NCBI GenBank assembly: GCA_934162325.1
Contig: CAKPIH010000044.1
Span: 1 to 8,820 of the forward strand
DNA from: an uncultured Bacilli bacterium
GTDB taxonomy: Bacteria > Bacillota_I > Bacilli_A > RF39 > UBA660
Direction: 5' to 3'
DNA: 8,820 nucleotides
Every line of letters starts with the position of its first letter. The first letter of the stretch is position 1. The notes beneath the pieces were generated by a model. That model was not told where the DNA came from. It ran no database searches and saw nothing but the letters and a program-made list of their open reading frames with translations. The translations under genes and the position numbers were made by a program. Below are positions 6,319 through 8,820 of this stretch, piece by piece.

Positions 6319-6343
6319 CTTTGTAAACCATAAGTTAATTTAC

Positions 6344-6372
6344 TTGCCTAAAAAAAATTAGTATGATATCAT
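6344..6372 (+). promoter_or_regulatory. Promoter of thyA-folA-tmk
   Basis: TTGCCT (6344-6349), a 17-base spacer ending in TGA (6364-6366), and TATCAT (6367-6372) give the same extended -10 layout as other promoters in this window. The expected start near 6379 leaves a leader of about 20 bases with the ribosome binding site GGGAGGT (6389-6395). No riboswitch or operator is visible in this short leader. Confidence 0.65.
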
Positions 6373-6399
6373 TATATAAGATAAGATAGGGAGGTAAAT

Positions 6400-7569
6400 A
6401 TGACAGAATTCGATAAAGAATATTTAAAATTATTAAAAGAAATATTACAAAGAGGGGAAGAAGTAGAGAATAGAACAGGAGTAAATACAATAAAGATAGA
6501 TAAATATGCTTTTAAATTTGATTTAGCTAAAGAATTTCCAATTCTTATGACTAAACAATTATTTTCAAGACAAGCCATAACAGAAATGTTATGGATATGG
6601 CAAATGGCCTCAAATGATGTACGTGAGTTACATAAAAGAAATGTTCATATATGGGATGAGTGGATGGTAGATGAAGATGGCATCTATCGTATTTATGAAC
6701 CAGATGGTACTTGCGAATACGATCCAGATAAAGAAGTAACAGTATATGATCCACTAAGTACTCCAATATCTGACCCATTAGCAAAAATGAATAAATTATC
6801 ACCTAAATTAGATGAAAATGGTAAAATAATGACCGCTAAAAGTAAAATAGAAGGCAAAACAATAAAAGCTGCTAAATACTATGGTAAAGAATATGCTTAT
6901 ACAATCGGAACAGCATACGGTTATATCGTAGATAGATATAAATTTACTGAAGAATTACTTTGGACAATCAAAAACAGTCCAACAGATCGAAGAATGGTAT
7001 ATAGCCTATGGCAAAATGAATTTCTAAGAACTGCAGTTCTTCCATCATGTGTATGGTCTACAGAATGGAATGTTTATAAAGGAACACTAAACTTACAAGT
7101 ACATCAAAGAAGCTGTGATGTACCATTAGGCTTACCATTTAATGTAACACAGTATGCAACACTTTTATCAATGATAGCCCAAGTAACCAATCTAAACCCA
7201 GGTTTCATTTCATATTCAATAAATGAACCACATATATACGTAAACCAAATAGAAGGAATAAAAGAACAATTAAGAAGAGGAAGAACATATGAAAGCTTTT
7301 CAAGAATGACACCAACAAAACTAGAACAGTTAAAGATAGAATTAGAAAACAAGCTACTAACAATAGAAGATAAAGAAAGTAAAGAATATATGGTAACCGA
7401 TTCCGATATCAGAATAATAGATATAATCTTAAACCCAGTAAAACCAGAATTATGGTTAGATCCTAGTATAGATGACTTCTATAAATTTGACAATTCTAAA
7501 GATATGAAACATACCAAAGTGAAAAATTATAAACATATGGGAAAATTACCATTTAAGGTAACTCAGTAA
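6400..7569 (+). CDS. thyA: Thymidylate synthase, enlarged form
   Basis: ThyA methylates dUMP to dTMP with methylene-tetrahydrofolate, releasing dihydrofolate. The 389-residue protein keeps the key parts: ENRTG with Arg25, LHKRNVHIWDEW (78-88), GTAYG (170-174), the DRRM arginines 197-198, catalytic Cys217 in LPSCVW, QRSCDVPLGLPFN with Asn248, and EPHIY with His278 and Tyr280. It is far longer than the 264-residue E. coli enzyme. One insert of roughly 75-80 residues sits between IWDEW and GTAYG, where the Lactobacillus casei enzyme also has an insert; a second, helical one of about 45 residues lies at about 295-342. The active-site Cys is followed by VW instead of the common H, and the protein ends KVTQ rather than in a hydrophobic residue. 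It leads an operon with folA 10 bases downstream, pairing producer and recycler of dihydrofolate. Confidence 0.95.
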   Translation: MTEFDKEYLKLLKEILQRGEEVENRTGVNTIKIDKYAFKFDLAKEFPILMTKQLFSRQAITEMLWIWQMASNDVRELHKRNVHIWDEWMVDEDGIYRIYEPDGTCEYDPDKEVTVYDPLSTPISDPLAKMNKLSPKLDENGKIMTAKSKIEGKTIKAAKYYGKEYAYTIGTAYGYIVDRYKFTEELLWTIKNSPTDRRMVYSLWQNEFLRTAVLPSCVWSTEWNVYKGTLNLQVHQRSCDVPLGLPFNVTQYATLLSMIAQVTNLNPGFISYSINEPHIYVNQIEGIKEQLRRGRTYESFSRMTPTKLEQLKIELENKLLTIEDKESKEYMVTDSDIRIIDIILNPVKPELWLDPSIDDFYKFDNSKDMKHTKVKNYKHMGKLPFKVTQ

Positions 7570-7579
7570 GGAGGACATA

Positions 7580-8092
7580 ATGGAAAATTTAAGTTTAATC
7601 GCAGCAGTCGGAGAAGATGGCGAATTAGGATATAACAATAGCCTAATTTGGAAAATAAGAGAAGATTTACACTTCTATAAAGATATGACCATGGGTAAAA
7701 ACATAATTATGGGTAGAAAAACTTTAGAAAGTATGCCTTTAAAAGCATTAGAAGGAAGATATCCCATAGTACTTACAACAAAAGAATTAGAAAAATGTTC
7801 TAATTTATTAGTATTTCATAATATAGATACATTACTTGATTATATTAGACATACTGAAGAAGAATTTATGGTAGTAGGAGGAGCACAAGTATATGAACAA
7901 TTACTTCCTTATGTAGGCATAATGTATTTAACAGAAATAAAAAGAAGTTCTTATGCCGATAGTTTCTTTCCATATTTTGATAAAGATGATTGGAATATTA
8001 CTGAAATAGGAGATTTCTTAGATAATAATGTTCCTTATATAAGAAATAAATATGTTAGAAAAAGGAGTAAGATAAAACAATGGGAAAATTAA
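7580..8092 (+). CDS. folA: Dihydrofolate reductase
   Basis: DHFR reduces dihydrofolate to tetrahydrofolate with NADPH, restoring the cofactor spent by ThyA; it is the target of trimethoprim. The 170-residue protein has the usual length. Visible motifs are LIWKIREDL with Trp24 and the active-site acid Asp29, MGRKTLESMP (44-53) for NADPH, VVGGAQVYEQLLP (98-110), and TEI (118-120) followed by ADSFFP. The start follows AAGGAGG closely after the thyA stop, and the 3' end overlaps tmk by 13 bases, so the three genes are very probably co-transcribed and co-translated. I see no integron, plasmid or resistance context, so this is the chromosomal housekeeping enzyme. Confidence 0.96.
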   Translation: MENLSLIAAVGEDGELGYNNSLIWKIREDLHFYKDMTMGKNIIMGRKTLESMPLKALEGRYPIVLTTKELEKCSNLLVFHNIDTLLDYIRHTEEEFMVVGGAQVYEQLLPYVGIMYLTEIKRSSYADSFFPYFDKDDWNITEIGDFLDNNVPYIRNKYVRKRSKIKQWEN

Positions 8093-8751
8093 TAGTAATT
8101 GAAGGCTCATGTGATGGAGTAGGAAAAAGTACTCAGTATAGAATGCTAATAGATAGATTAAAAGAAGAAAAAGAAAATATGATAATAACCCATCATTTTC
8201 CTAGTTATGGTACTTATCAAGGAAGACCAGTTGAAGAATATCTAAAAGGTAATTATGGTAAAATATCCGAACTATCACCTTACTTTGTCAATAGTCTATA
8301 TGCTCAAGATAGAGCCATAACATGGGTAAATGGTTTAAAACATGAATATGATAATGGTAGTATTATAATACTAGATCGTTATACAACATCATCATTAATA
8401 TACCAATCTTCCGTTATTGAAGATAAAAAAGAAAGAGAAGAATTTATTAATTATGTTTATGATTATGAATATAATAAAATAGGTATAGCTAAACCTGATT
8501 TAGTAATATTCTTACATGCTCCATTTGAAGTAGCTCAAGCTTTAAAAAAGAAAAGAAAAAATAATGATGGAGTAGAAAACGATATTCATGAAAGAGATTA
8601 TTCATTCATGAAAAGAGTTTCTGATAATTCTATTGATATAGCTAAAAAATTTAATTGGGACTTTATCGAATGTGCTGAGAATGAAGAAATGCGTTCTATT
8701 GAAGACATTCACGAAGACATATATAAATTGGTTAAGAAGAGAATAAAATAA
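8080..8751 (+). CDS. tmk: Thymidylate kinase (dTMP kinase)
   Basis: The enzyme phosphorylates dTMP to dTDP with ATP, the step that joins the ThyA and Tdk routes. The 223-residue protein has family-typical length. The P-loop region IEGSCDGVGKST (7-18) has one more residue than the usual EGxDGxGKST. Other motifs are FPSY (40-43), AQDRA with Arg78, DRYTTSSLIYQ (99-109) and a lid rich in Lys/Arg with NDIHERDYSF (about 167-176). I recall similar proteins with a CDG-type P-loop in other Bacillota, so this is probably a subfamily trait and not damage. The ATG lies 12 bases after AAAGGAG (8061-8067), inside the end of folA. A different deoxynucleoside monophosphate as substrate is possible but unlikely given thyA and folA beside it. 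Confidence 0.92.
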   Translation: MGKLIVIEGSCDGVGKSTQYRMLIDRLKEEKENMIITHHFPSYGTYQGRPVEEYLKGNYGKISELSPYFVNSLYAQDRAITWVNGLKHEYDNGSIIILDRYTTSSLIYQSSVIEDKKEREEFINYVYDYEYNKIGIAKPDLVIFLHAPFEVAQALKKKRKNNDGVENDIHERDYSFMKRVSDNSIDIAKKFNWDFIECAENEEMRSIEDIHEDIYKLVKKRIK

Positions 8752-8763
8752 TTTCTTCTTTTT
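8734..8763 (+). terminator. Weak terminator at the end of tmk
   Basis: AAGAAGA (8734-8740) pairs with TCTTCTT (8754-8760), extendable by one G-U and one A-U pair, and the T-run continues to 8763. The stop TAA (8749-8751) lies in the loop. The stem is A/G-T/C rich and weaker than the other terminators, but a new promoter follows at once. Confidence 0.6.
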
Positions 8764-8774
8764 AAATAAATATA

Positions 8775-8803
8775 TTGTATTTTTCTATAACTTATGTTAG
8801 AAT
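8775..8803 (+). promoter_or_regulatory. Promoter of a gene beyond the right edge
   Basis: TTGTAT (8775-8780), a 17-base spacer ending in TGT (8795-8797), and TAGAAT (8798-8803) form another extended -10 promoter, with the same -10 box as the HExxH/Fic promoter. Transcription should start near 8810, and the purine-rich AAGGTAAGA at the very end may be the start of a ribosome binding site. The gene itself is outside the window. Confidence 0.65.
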
Positions 8804-8820
8804 TAATACATAAGGTAAGA

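Noticed and set aside
1440..7352. Reverse-strand open frames lying inside efp, xerC, tdk, the carboxypeptidase, fic and thyA
   Set aside because: They are antisense to clearly coding genes, lack binding sites and have compositions expected of shadow frames.
101..8751. Mycoplasma-type code with TGA as Trp
   Set aside because: Trp is encoded by TGG in all genes and the frames contain no internal TGA; the absence of TGA stops among 11 genes is consistent with strong AT bias and small sample.
1..8820. CRISPR arrays, tRNA or rRNA genes, insertion sequences
   Set aside because: No direct-repeat/spacer pattern, no T-arm-like sequence, no rRNA segments and no transposase or terminal inverted repeats were seen.

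Overview
The window is very AT-rich DNA from a Bacillota-like bacterium. Every gene is on the + strand, start sites carry strong Shine-Dalgarno sequences, and intergenic gaps are short. The L33, EF-P, XerC, ThyA, DHFR and TMP kinase proteins look like low-GC Gram-positive (Bacilli/Mollicutes-side or clostridial gut) versions; I cannot name the genus. A peptidoglycan carboxypeptidase gene suggests a walled cell. Eight stop codons are TAA, three TAG and none TGA. Trp is written TGG throughout and no long frame needs TGA read through, so the ordinary bacterial code fits and a Mycoplasma-type code does not.

Layout: five complete transcription units follow one another, each with a promoter I can point to and an intrinsic terminator, and a sixth promoter starts at the right edge. 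Unit 1 (47-789) is one membrane-anchored extracellular protein of unknown function. A 170-base gene-free stretch follows, holding three hairpins, two of which share a core sequence but have different, still fully paired outer stems. Unit 2 (931-1775) is rpmG-efp (ribosomal protein L33, elongation factor P). Unit 3 (1799-4516) is xerC-tdk-D,D-carboxypeptidase. Unit 4 (4529-6318) is a pair not linked to housekeeping: an HExxH metallopeptidase-like protein and a Fic-domain protein. Unit 5 (6344-8763) is thyA-folA-tmk.

How the genes fit together: tdk makes dTMP by salvage of thymidine; thyA makes dTMP de novo; folA recycles the dihydrofolate that ThyA produces; tmk takes dTMP to dTDP. The window therefore holds almost the whole dTTP supply route, split between units 3 and 5. 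rpmG and efp serve translation, and xerC serves chromosome dimer resolution.

The least explained parts are the HExxH/Fic pair, the paired hairpins at 867-930, and the habit of placing stop codons inside terminator hairpins. Two start codons were moved from the longest possible frame: rpmG (to 1021) and the HExxH gene (to 4580), because the longer starts coincide with a transcription start and a -35 box respectively.
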